From: Chimonanthus salicifolius | Taxonomy: Eukaryota; Streptophyta; Magnoliopsida; Laurales; Calycanthaceae | DNA: 64,000 nt | Direction of reading: 5' to 3' | Assembly: GCA_013350335.1 (NCBI GenBank) | Contig: CM023532.1 | Location: 37,387,708-37,451,707 of the forward strand | In this document: one piece after another, positions 10,938 to 21,730 of the stretch | Layout of the letters: each line of letters starts with the position of its first letter | How positions within the stretch are numbered: the stretch's first letter is position 1 | Program-made: the position numbers and the translations under genes | The notes under the pieces: generated by a model | The model's input: the letters and a program-made list of their open reading frames with translations, nothing else | Told to the model about the DNA's origin: nothing | Database searches by the model: none

Positions 10938-11545
10938 TTATCATTGTCGCAAAGGAATCACACGCTTGAATCATTCCATCAAATCAGATTGTTCCAATTA
11001 ATGGATGATGAGAAGTAAATGGAAATGCCATGGAATAAATCATGTCAATATGTAGTATGAGGTTTGATATTATTATCACATAATGTTTTTATTACATATG
11101 GTTTTGGTATTGATTAATGATGCTCCATGCATAATCTATCTTGTCCTTTCTTGTTTATTAGTGAATGTCCCAAAATTTTCAATTATTCGTTGTCTTATTC
11201 TTTAGAAATATTTTAGATGTATATTTTTCAAGAATATCTCACTAAAGAAGTAATTTAAGATCATTTGCCTTCTAAGTTGCTTCCCATGTTTCATGTGCTA
11301 CATAACTCACCCACTTCCTAATCTTGTTGATTTCCTTTGATTTGGTCAATGATTTACTCACACAAGATATTCAAGATTTGAATTCCCGCACAGTATGGAT
11401 GTTAAGGGCCTAATAGGGTAAGATAAGAATTAATATTCTTTGAGCCTCTAAAAATTAAAGCCCACAAGCCCATCAAATTAATATTTCTAAACTTCTTTCA
11501 TAATATCCAATTTCTTACATGCATAATATTTACTCGCCTTTTGGA

Positions 11546-11998
11546 CATCCCCCTCCATTGCATTATGTTACCCAATGAGATTGCAAAGTTCATTAAACAC
11601 TCTCATGTCTCCCAGTGGCACTATTTCAACCATATTAGAGCTATTAACTCCCTCCTTGGCAAGTTCTGCTCTGGTATTGTTCAAATTGATTGCTGCAAAA
11701 ATGACTCTGCTAGGGTGCTCTCTACTTTTTCGATGACTGGCAATAACGGCATATTTTATTCTATAGATATAGCATCGACTAACAGCTGATCATCGGTTTG
11801 CTGGCCTCTTTTATTCTGGCTTATTTTCTTTGTACAGATTGCTGTACATTGTTTTGTTGGTTTTGTTAGGTGTTGGCTTTTTTGCCATGTATCTCCTTTC
11901 TTTCTCCTTGTCCGGCCCGGGCTGTGGGCAAAACTTTTGTATCTTGGGCTCCTTTTTTGTTTGAATTACTAACCATATCATTCAAAAAAAAAATATAT
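11546..11998 (+). mobile_element. 5'-truncated LINE-like retroposon with 20-bp target duplication
   Basis: A 453-bp insert ends in a poly(A)/AT tail (CATTCAAAAAAAAAA then TATATAT). It is flanked by a perfect 20-bp duplication, ATATTTACTCGCCTTTTGGA, at 11526-11545 and 11999-12018. Copy 2's flank carries the site once (near 39069), so it is a clean empty site. Long variable duplication and poly(A) indicate L1-type target-primed insertion. The 82-codon frame inside is not recognisable; a long SINE is the alternative. Confidence 0.8.
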
Positions 11999-12384
11999 AT
12001 ATTTACTCGCCTTTTGGATTAATACACCTACATCAATCTCATCCGCTTGAGAAAAGCTCACCCTTGAGTTTTGACTCTTCATCTTCTTTCTTTTGCAATC
12101 ATTGCTTTTGTTCTACGGTCGAGATTGTTTAAGACCTACATTGAATAATACATGAAAATATCCACTATGGGAAGTTGCTATTTGTCGACAAAATCGTGTA
12201 ACTGACAATAATTTTTTTAGAATTAAATAAAATGAAATCTTTGTTTACATCGTTAAAAAACATCTTCCACAGCCAAACCCAGTGGAATTTCATATCAGCC
12301 CATCCACATTCAACATCTTTCTTGATTTTTCCATACCCAGTTCATGGGCAGTGTAATTGTCTGGGCCATAGTCGTATATTAGGA

Positions 12385-12545
12385 GACCTCCATTTGAGCT
12401 GATTTGTGGGCCTTTTAAGTCCAGGCCTAGTCCTTTTGGGTTGCAGCTCGCTTCTCTCCAGATAACATGTATCGAAGGTAGAGACTTCCTTGTGGGAAGT
12501 GGTATGGACTATGGATTGCTTCCCACTTGAGATTTTCAAACAACT
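12385..12545 (+). pseudogene. Fragment resembling NOP10 intron 2/exon 3
   Basis: The run GGGTTGCAGCTCGCTTCTCTCCAGATAA and onward to TTGGATTGCT parallels NOP10 intron 2 and exon 3 (3796-3880), with changes and small indels. Upstream CCTTTTAAGTCCAGGCC also matches intron 2 (CCTTTTGAGTACAGGCC). Because intron sequence is included this is a DNA-level copy, not a retrocopy. It cannot encode protein. Confidence 0.55.
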
Positions 12546-13220
12546 GCCTGGCACGTTCACATTGGAAATGGTTCAGAAGTGCTTTCTGTTCCTTACATTT
12601 TAAATAAGTCTGCAATGTATTTTAAAGCCCTCTCACTTGTGACTAAAGCAAAAGTTTAGACTAATGTAGCAATGAAAAATACTAATGTAGTAGTGAGTTA
12701 TTCTTATTGACATTCATTGATGGCTCATCACGAGCTTAGTGTGGTCCAGCATAGGGTGTGGGCTAACCTAGCACGGAATATGTTTAAAGGGATTATTTTT
12801 TTGATAAGCTTGGCTACATATGTTGTTATGAGATATATTTATGTTGATGATTCAGATTGAGATGTATAATATGATGTAGGTTATGCATGTGATGATATGT
12901 ATAACATGTGATTGTGATATGCTATGCGTTATATTTATTGCTTCTCACTCGGCATGTTAAGCTCACCCCTTACATTGCAGGAACTCTGATAGAGATGGGT
13001 CTCGATGAGACCCAAGAGCAGGCGTAGGTGACAAGGCTGATGATTGTGGCAATAGCATTAGTTTTATTTTGAGAAGCACTTTAATGATTTTGGACATGTT
13101 ATATTGGAATTTATGAGACCAGTTTTATCTAAGCTTATTTGAGATTTGGTTTGTAATAACTGTGAAATTTTTATATTTTTAGAACTCTTCGTATGTTTGA
13201 TGGAAATATTTACATATTGA

Positions 13221-14690
13221 CTCTAGAGCTTTGGCACAGTAACAAATTCTTGAACAGTGCTGAGATGTTTTATGTCAAAGAACTTGAGAAAACATAGTGT
13301 ATTAGTCATTCATGAGTTTGGGGCTTGCTCTTAAGCAGAGAGTAGTACGATAGATGAGCAAATAATTGATGAAATAAAAGATATAATATTGACTTATTGA
13401 GAGACTCAATGACACTTAAGTATGTGTATGGATCGAACCTATTACCAAAATGCTTCTCAATAAATATATACTTTCTTCAATATCTACAAGTAAATTTCAA
13501 CGAACAATAAACTCAGGCATTCATCTAATATTATTGTATGAGACCTATATTAAAGTAAGATTTTTCATGTACTTGTATTTTTCATTTCATCCTTTTTAGA
13601 TAATTCATTTATTTTGTAGAACAGTTTCAGTGTAAATATTTTAAATCTGAAATTATATATTTAGGAGAAACCCTTGATTACATCAATACTTTTTTTTCTT
13701 TTTCAATAACAACCGCAAGAGTGTTCACCTTTCAAACAACATGGGCCAGTGAGACTAGTCTTCTTCAAAGTTGCACTACCAGAGATGATAAAAGTTGAGA
13801 CCATGTGAGCTTCTTTCCTTCTTTCCAAAGGGATAACTTGCTGTTATGTGTGTGTGAAGAAGTAGCAAAGGTGAAGACCAACTTTCCTTTCATTAAATAA
13901 ATAGAGTGGTATTTTTAAATTGTTTAAAAATTCAATGTTGTCATGGGATTGAAAATTCATGATGTTTGACCAATGTCTAACGATTCTAAAAAAAAAAACT
14001 TGATGATATAAGACTTTAAAATTAATTAATCTCATTAAATATATATAATCACTTGATTTAAATCAAATAAAATAGATGGTTGTCTAAAAATAAAAATATG
14101 GGATTTATTTTATTTTCTATTAACTTGTCACATGGTATAAAGTATAGACTCTAGAGTCGTATTTCCATCTCTTCTAGGCTTCTTCCTGCTTTTCTTCACT
14201 TGACAGGGTCTGACGAGCCACTACTTAAAAATCAAACTCGCAAAATACGGCTCATACTATTTGCGTTAAGGTTGAGAACATAAATATTGATCGATATATA
14301 TTATAGATAAATAATAATTTTGAAAAATAATTTAAAAACTTGAATATTGTTATTTTTTGCCACCTATATATATATATTTTTTTTTCAAAATGATGTTTTC
14401 TGTTTTTTATTTTTTTTAATTCCAAAAAATTAAAAATAAATTTTTGGCCAAAATGTAGGGAAAAAAAAAAGATGAGAGAAAAATATATTACCGATATCAT
14501 AAACTATTTTACAAAGTTCACCCAACTTTTTACAAACCAATTCACGATGGTAAATTTTCTCTTATAGAACCCCTCAAAAAAAAAATGTTATACAAATAGA
14601 AAGGGATAAAAGAGATTGGAAAAGTGAGAATTTTTAAAAAAAATATTACATTAACTACGAACATTTCATTCGAAAAATAGAAATTAATTT
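13221..14690. repeat. Repeat-derived intergenic DNA, partly duplicated at 16.34-17.37 kb
   Basis: The stretches 13330-13440 and 13517-13770 recur at 16345-16450 and 17103-17360 (landmarks: GATGAGCAAATAATTGATGAAA, GAGACCTATATTAAAGTAAG, CACCTTTCAAAC.ACATGGGCCA). The rest is AT-rich with short homopolymers. No credible ORF. Confidence 0.6.
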
Positions 14691-16335
14691 TGTTAATTAA
14701 TATTAGCTAATTCAACCACTTTAATTTTAATATATTGTCAATTTTACTCTTCGCATGAACAGTAAAATCGGCTCACCAACCCTTCGCATGAACAACAAAA
14801 TCGACTCGCTGAAATTCGCATGAACATAAATCGGCTCGTCAAAATTTTATTGTTTATATGAAGGGTCTGATTTTACTGTTTATGCGAAGGGTTAAATTGG
14901 CAATACACTAAAATCCATTTCAAGTTACACAAGATACCTGTGGGAGGATCGCTACTTATAAAATATATGAATGTCTATAAGAGATAATGTGAAAGAAAGA
15001 AATGTGGGAGTAAAAATAGAATTCAGCTTCAACTAAAGTGTGTAAGTTAGTTGAAATTAAAAATAATAATTTATAAAAAATCTCAATCATTTAATAAATA
15101 AATGATTAAAATTTATTTAATAAGTATATAATATCTCTTTATACACATAACTAGAATAAGAAGATAAGATATGTTCGTCAATTTCTTTTTCCTTATCTAA
15201 TCTAAATCAAGAGTTTAAAATTCGGTATCGACCGATATATCAGTTGTAAAATTTCTCTTTTTTTTTTTAATTAAAACAACTGATATCGTATGATATCGCT
15301 AATACATATCTTATTATATTTTTAGTATGATAGAGCTGAATGACCTATTACATGGCTTCTATAAAATTTACATACTAAGATTCGAGATATCATTAATTTT
15401 ATTTTATCTCTCTACCTTTTGAAAAAGTAGATATTTTTAAAATTTGAAAATGTACTTATGTTGCAAAATATATTTTAAGAAAATCAAATATATCTACTTA
15501 AAATTTCTTATAACCATGTGTTGAACAACCATACTTTTTTCTTAATTTCAAAACCCATTCCCCCCCCCCCCCCCCCCCCCCCCACGGCACACACATGACG
15601 CACGACTCCTCCACCCCAATCCAACCAGATCAGAATGAGAAAGATAGACTTGGGAGTGATAAACGAGGTCACGGTCAAAAATACTTTTATCTGTAAAGCA
15701 CACACATGACACACGACTCCACCCCAATCCAACGAGATGAGAATGAGATAGATAGGCTTAGGAGTTAGGAGTGATAAACGAGGTCAAGGTCAAGTGTAGA
15801 CTGAAAGGAGGGAAAAGACTTTAAAAGTGATAAACGAGGTCAAGGTCAAGTGTAGACTGAAAGGATGGAAAAGACTTTAAAGAAGTAGTGAAATTGCAAA
15901 ACACTTTTATCTGTAAAGCATCTTCATTCAACACAGTGATTATCAGATAATTCAACTAATTGAATGATGCAGACTGGGTAGAATAAAAGGACAACCTACA
16001 CAATCGCTTGAACGGAAGTTTAATAAAAATCAACACGGGTTTAACGCATTCCGCGAATAATTGCTAGAACATCTTCAATCAATTTCAATCTAACTTAATG
16101 AAGTTGGAAGTTACCTGGTTTTTAGAAAGGGTGATCTTGAATCAATTCCAAACAATCCTGACTTGGCAGGATTTCAACACAATCTGCTATGTGCTCGGCT
16201 GTAAAGAATGCTAGCAATTCAATCAAACTCGTTGGGAAAAATAAAAAAATTATTCATTAATTCATGTCAAATAACTGGTCCATAATCGGCTGATTACAAG
16301 GCTATATATAATAAAACACAATCCTAAACTTAGTA
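14690..16335. repeat. About 1.6-kb repeat block, copy A
   Basis: Same order of elements as 19560-21730 (copy B) and 24640-26070 (copy C): fold-back MITE, a shared stretch (GTGTGTAAGTTAGTTGAAATT, TATGATAGAG.TGAATGACC), a C-rich tract (24 C at 15560-15583), a 56-bp minisatellite (about 15768-15885) and a tail ending CTATATATAATAAAACACAATCC. The left arm of the MITE is truncated near 14715. The tail at 16270-16290 shows the empty site of the element inserted in copy B. No coding capacity seen. Confidence 0.75.
15768..15885 (+). repeat. 56-bp minisatellite, 2 units
   Basis: The unit begins GTGATAAACGAGGTCAAGG and continues through AGGGAAAAGACTTTAAAA. There are about 2 units here, about 3 at 20455-20606 and 4-5 at 25727-25980, so the number differs between block copies. 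Confidence 0.75.
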
Positions 16336-18490
16336 ACGCTTTTCTTGTTAAGCACAGAGCAGTATGGTAGATGAGCAAATAATTGATGAAACAAAAGAAA
16401 TAATATTGAGAGATTCTTTAGAATGACACTTATTATGTGTATGGATTGGTGGGAACATTATGTTTACTTAGATGGAACCCATTAAAACCATTTTGATCCC
16501 ACTACTTGAATTTTTTGTAACATGTGATGGAGGAAGAGAAGGTCTTTATGCAAACCACTAATAAAAATATTAAGCTATATTTAAAAACATAAAGAAAAAA
16601 ATAATAGAATTCTAAACGAAGTATCCCAAAAAACAAGGGTATTAGACTAGGCCTTTGATTTGTTCCAGGATCTTTCCTTCTAATACTTCGTCACTTTCTT
16701 CAATATCTACAAGTAAATTTCAATAGACACTGAACTCATACTTTAGACTTGGAAAATAATTAACTATTTAAAATGAGCATATGATTAATGAATTTGCCAA
16801 GTTGAGTCCGATGATCCAACTTGCCCTCCTCCAACCAATACCAGCAAACTTTGTGAGTTGTGTATAAATTCTAGGCTTTAGGATAAAAAACAAAGACAAA
16901 AATGAAGCTTAAGAAACAAATAAATAATACAATATAGCCCTTATGGTCTCACTAGATGTGCTCTAAGGACAGTGGGTATCACTCGTGGGGGTTTTACGTT
17001 GGGTTTCCCACATGTAAATTCAAAAGCAAAAATACAATATATTAATTGAGGTCTTTAGGCAAGATAAAGTTTTTCCTTATTTTTTTTAGGTAGGAGAGAT
17101 TCATGCATTCATCTAATATTATGTATGAGACCTATATTAAAGTAAGATTTTTCATGTACTTGCGATTTTTTATTTCATCCTTTTTGGATAATTTATTTAT
17201 TTTTTAAAACAGTTTCATTGTAAATATTTTAAATCTGAAATTATATATTTAGGGGAAACCCTTAATTACATCAATACCTTTTTTTTCTTTTGTGTTTTTT
17301 TCTTTTTCAATAACAACCACATGACAAGAGTCTTCACCTTTCAAACGACATGGGCCAATGAATTTATCAATTAAAGTCTCGAATTGATCTACCAAATTCT
17401 TGTCTACAATAGGAGGTCCATACTTCAATTTATGGTTAAGCGTGGACAAAAAATCCAGGGAAATAATCTAGATCTAAGAAAAATTCGACCCTAGATCATA
17501 GACCTTAGGATTTGATCCAAAAGTATTGGATCCACACGCCCTTTGCTTACTTACATCCTAATTTACTAATTCCCTTTCAACCATTGCTGACTACCCATGT
17601 GGCTTTATTACATAATGAAAATAATAAAAAATAAAAAAATCCTTCGGAACTGTGAAAAAGTCTTGATTTGAATTTCTTCCAATTTTGTTACTTGCAAAAA
17701 TTGTGGATCTAATCTTAGTAGAGAAAATTCTTGCCACTTGATTTTTGGAGAGATAAACATGACATATCATGCACGTGTGGAGTTGTCATCCTTTCTTCTC
17801 TTTCCCACCACTCATTCATGTGGCCAGCAAATGGATCACCTCTTTCAGTTGAATTGGGTCACATTTGATGGATTTTTTTTTTTGAAATTGTTCATATATT
17901 AATAGATAAGGAGGCACAAAAATGCAGATTCAAAAACAAGAAAAAAAAACCTAATTAAAAAGAATACACTCACAAGAAAACTGACCCCTTGGACACAGGA
18001 GAAAACACATTGAGAACATACGATCGATTTGATGGTCTGATCTAATATCCAAGCGTATGAGTCAATTATTTAAAGGTTTTGGACCTAAATTGAGCCCTCA
18101 ATAATCTTCATTTTGCGTCCTCGAATTTTTCATGCACTAAGAGTGCAATTTCCACTATGTCTTCTTCCGACATCCTTCCATTTTAAAATTTCTTGATATT
18201 TTCATAATCCATGATCATGCCCATAATCCTAAATTTCGTCCCTTATACACCCCTCTCTTCTTACCCTCTAACAATGAACCCATCTTCTTTTCCACTCTCA
18301 AATTATTCGTGGTAAATTACATATACAAATTCAAATTAATTTGTTTATACGTTTTATCTGACAAGCTACATTAATGAATAGTATTTTCATTGGACACCTA
18401 CAATTGACCGGACAAACTTTGTATGACACAATTGTAAAACGCCAAAATTGAATAGATAGGTAGTGTCCCATGACCTTCTGTAACCATTTA
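16336..18490. other. Intergenic, duplicated fragments only
   Basis: 16615-16925 matches 45365-46015 (landmarks: GGGTATTAGACTAGGCC, TTCAATATCTACAAGTAAA, CCAACCAATACCAGCA). 17100-17370 matches 13517-13770. 18300-18490 matches 22330-22460 and 39570-39715 (TAGTATTTTCATTGGACACC). 17450-18300 is AT-rich with nothing I can name. Confidence 0.55.
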
Positions 18491-18492
18491 TT

Positions 18493-18830
18493 CTTGGGTC
18501 CCCGTTTACACACCCAGATTTTCTGCCTCTACATACCCATTTTCGGATGGAGGTGGCTAATTACCATTTTGCCCCTACATTTCCATTCGTTCGAACGAAT
18601 TCCCAGTTCATTTCGCCATTCGTTCGAACGAATGGACACATTCCCCATCTTATTTTATTCGTTCTAACGAATTCCCCTTATAAATCCATCGGTTCGAACG
18701 AATGAAACGGGTGAACAGTAACGTGGGTTACTGTTCACCCGTGTTACTGTTCATCCGTCTTCGAATGAATGAAAAGGGTGAACAGTAATGCGGGTTACTC
18801 TTCACCCATCTGATTGAATGAATCTATTTT
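18493..18830. repeat. Cluster of ATTCGTTCGAACGAAT palindromes and an inverted GTGAACAGTAAC pair
   Basis: Begins with a terminal sequence CCCCGTTTACACACCC that is the inverted end of the MITE at 22.67-22.89 kb. It then carries four perfect or near-perfect TTCGTTCGAACGAA palindromes (near 18590, 18623, 18660, 18690) and GGGTGAACAGTAAC paired with GTTACTGTTCACCC around 18707-18740. A fold-back transposon is likely; its right end is unclear. Confidence 0.55.
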
Positions 18831-18835
18831 TTTTT

Positions 18836-19513
18836 AAATTTCAAAGTTAATTTTTAAGTACTGTGTATTTTTAAAATTTCTCAAATTAAATATTCAGACT
18901 GACTACTATAATCTGATAAAAATACTTTAAGATTTTAAGGTCTTTTGACAATTCTAAATATTTAAAACACAGTATTTTACAAATAAGGATATCCCTAGGG
19001 TGTGTCGAAAATACATTTAGGAGTGTCAAAAGACCTTTAAGTCTTAAAGTATTTTTATCAGGTTATCGTAATTAGTCCGGATATTCAATTTGAGAAATTT
19101 CGGAAATACACAGTACTTAAAAAATAACTTTGAATTTTTAAAGGAGATTTTATTATTTAATACACTATGCACATTATTTTTTAAACACTGTGTATTTTCA
19201 AAATTTCTCAAATTAAATATCCGGACTAATTACAATAACCTGATAAATATACTTTAAGACTTCAACGTCTTTTGACACTCTTAAATGTGTTTTCGACACA
19301 CCCTAGGGATACCCTTATTTGTAAAATACTGTGTTTTAAATGTTTAGGAGCGTCAAAAGACCTTAAAATCTTAAAGTATATTTTTATCATATTATAGTAG
19401 TCAGTCCGAATATTTAATTTGAGAAATTTTAAAAATATATAATATTTAAAAAATAACTTTGAAATTTAAAAAAAAAAACTGATTCATTCAAATGAATCAG
19501 TTTTTTTTTTTTT
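18836..19513. repeat. Two 300-bp palindromes in inverted orientation (nested hairpin)
   Basis: Palindrome 1 runs about 18836-19140: it starts TCAAAGTTAATTTTTAAGTACTG and ends with the complement, CAGTACTTAAAAAATAACTTTGA. Palindrome 2 runs about 19170-19475. Their centres are reverse complements (GGATATCCCTAGGGTGTGTCG near 18989; CGACACACCCTAGGGATA near 19295), so the pair also forms one large inverted repeat with a spacer of about 30 bp. A short perfect hairpin (CTGATTCATT/AATGAATCAG, 19479-19502) follows. No coding sequence. Confidence 0.8.
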
Positions 19514-19583
19514 AAATTTTAAAGTTATATTTTAAACACTGTATAAAAGGAGACCTCTAAAATAATTCTCATTAGGATATAAA

Positions 19584-19842
19584 TATGGGTAGCAATCCTC
19601 CTACAAGATGTTTGTGTAACCATACACGGATTTTAATATATTGTCAATTTTACCCTTTGCATGAACAGTAAAATCAGCGCACTAACCCTTCGCATGAATA
19701 GTAAAACCAGCTTGTAGAAATTCGTATAAACAGTAAATCGGCTTGCAGAAATTTTACTGTTCATGCGAAGGGTAAAATTAACAATACACTAAAACCCGTG
19801 TTGGATTAAACAAGATACCAGTGGGAGGATCGCTACCTATAA
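19584..19842. mobile_element. Fold-back MITE, full copy
   Basis: About 259 bp with long imperfect inverted arms: the left begins TATGGGTAGCAATCCTCC, the right ends GGAGGATCGCTACCTATA. The arms continue through ATATTGTCAATTTTACCC and CATGAACAGTAAAATC. Related copies: 14715-14955 (left end lost), 24668-24962, and a half element at 1196-1292. Superfamily not assigned. Confidence 0.7.
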
Positions 19843-21052
19843 AATATATGAATGTCTTCAAGAGATAATATGAAAGAAAGAAATGTGGGAGTAAAAATAG
19901 AATTCAGCTTCAACTAAAGTGTGTAAGTTAGTTGAAATTAAAAATAATAATTTATTATAAATCTCAATCATTTAATAAATAAATAATTAAAATTTATTTG
20001 ATAAGTATATAATATCTCTTTATACACATAACTAGAATTAGATAATAAGATATGTTCGTCAATTTCTTTTTCCTTATCTAATCTAAATCAGGAGTTTAAA
20101 ATTCGGTATCAAATAATATCGCTAATATATATCTTATTATATTTTTAGTATGATAGAGTTGAATGACCTATTACATGGCTTCTATAAAATTTACATACTA
20201 AGATTCGAGATATCATTAATTTTATTTTATGTCCACCTTTTGAAAAAGTAGATATTCTTAAAATTTGAAAATGTTCTTATGTTGCAAAATATAATTTAAG
20301 AACATAAAATATATCTACTTAAAATTTCTTATAGAAATTTTCTTAATTCCCCCCCCCCCCCCCCCCCCCACCCCCCCACCACACACACGGCACACACAGG
20401 ACACACGACTCCACCACAATCCAACCAGATGAGAATGAGATAGATAGACCTAGGAGTGATAAACGAGGTCAAGGTCAGGTGTAGACTGAAAGGAGGGAAA
20501 AGACTTTAAAAGTGATAAACGACGTCAAGGAGGGAAAAGACTTTAAAAGTGACAAACGAGGTCAAGGTCTAGTGTAGACTGAAAGGAGGGGAAAGACTTT
20601 AAAGAAGTGGTGAAATTGCAAGACACTTTTATCTGTAAAGCGTCTTCATTCGACACAGTAATTATCAGATAATTCAACTAATTGAATGATGCAGACTGGG
20701 TAGAAAAAAAAGACAACCTACTCAGAGCGGAAGTTTAATAAAAATCAATACGGGTTTAATGCATTCCGTGAATAATTACAAGAACCTCTTCAATTAATTT
20801 CAATCTAACTTAATGAAGTTGGAAATTACCTGATTCTTAAAAAGGGTGATCTTGAATCAATTCCAAACAATCCTGACTTGGCAGGATTTCAACACAATCT
20901 GCTATGTGCTCTCCTGTAAAGGATGCTAGCACTTCAACCGAACTCGTTTGGAAAAATAAAAAAATTATTCATTAATGCTAGCACTTCAACCGAACTCGTT
21001 TGGAAAAATAAAAAAATTATTCATTAATTCATGTCAAATAACTGGTCCATAA

Positions 21053-21668
21053 CCTTGTCACAAATATCGGCAGTATTTTTAAATTTACCGTATTTTTATC
21101 GGCAAAATACCATTACCGCGTTAAAAACGCGTTTTTATTGTCACGACAATAAATTTCCGGTAAATTTCCTATAAAATCACGTTAAAGACGCGATAATATC
21201 CCAGTAAATTGCCGGTAAATTCCCTATAAATTCCCAGTAAATTCCCTTTACCATTTTTATTTCATTAATTTTTTTATTTATTCTATTTTTTTATTTTTTA
21301 AATATTATAATTTCCACTAGATTTTCCCGTTAAATTTCAGGTAAAAATCCGAGAATTTCCAATTATTATCAATTGCCGTTAATATCCCGAGCAGGGGTCG
21401 AAATATCAGCCGATACATATCGTATCAGCCGATATATATCGATTTTAGAGATGTGAATATCGGCCGATATCATATCGTATCGGCCGATATTCACAATATC
21501 GGCTGTATTATATCGGCCGATATCAAAATATCAGCTGATATCGACCAATATTTAAAAAAAGAGGAGGAAAGAGAAAAATATCGGTCGATAATGATATATT
21601 GGTTGACATATCGTATCAGCCGATACCGATTTTTAAATCCCTGATCCCGAGAACGGTATTTGTCACAA
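21053..21668. mobile_element. MULE-like non-autonomous DNA transposon with a nested hAT MITE
   Basis: Terminal inverted repeats TTGTCACAAATA.CG (from 21055) and its complement ending 21668. Flanked by TGGTCCATAA at 21043-21052 and 21669-21678. The paralogous block copy A has the site once (16273-16290), which proves insertion. A direct repeat of 10 bp or slightly more fits Mutator-type elements. No transposase. It contains the hAT MITE at 21392-21643. Confidence 0.7.
21392..21643. mobile_element. hAT-type MITE with 8-bp target duplication
   Basis: 252 bp, begins CAGGGGTCGAAA and ends TTTAAATCCCTG. Flanked by a perfect 8-bp duplication, ATCCCGAG (21384-21391 and 21644-21651). The 8-bp duplication and CAGGG ends are hallmarks of the hAT superfamily. 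The interior is repeated ATATCGGCCGATAT variants, so it has no protein capacity. Confidence 0.88.
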
Positions 21669-21730
21669 TGGTCCATAATCGGCTGATTACAAGGCTATAT
21701 ATAATAAAACACAATCCTAAACTTAGTGAG

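Larger units (their letters stand above)
10938..13220. repeat. 3' flank of receptor-kinase unit 1
   Basis: Matches the flank of copy 2 (38563-39300) and parts of 40945-41150 and 42215-43067. Contains the former coding end of the kinase (to 11018, after the new stop), a LINE insert (11546-11998) and a piece resembling NOP10 exon 3. No gene apart from these. Confidence 0.7.
19560..21730. repeat. Repeat block, copy B
   Basis: Same architecture as 14690-16335 with local changes: C-rich tract at 20349-20378, minisatellite with about 3 units (20455-20606), a 52-bp perfect tandem duplication (20925-21028, GCTAGCACTTCAACCGAAC), and a transposon insert at 21053-21668. The MITE right ends are about 4.9 kb apart (A to B) and 5.1 kb apart (B to C), suggesting a tandem 5-kb unit. 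No gene. Confidence 0.75.

Noticed and set aside
15560..15583. Long C tract as a functional G-quadruplex or an assembly artefact
   Set aside because: Two block copies have it with different lengths and one lost most of it, so it is a real but unstable homopolymer; nothing further can be claimed without reads.
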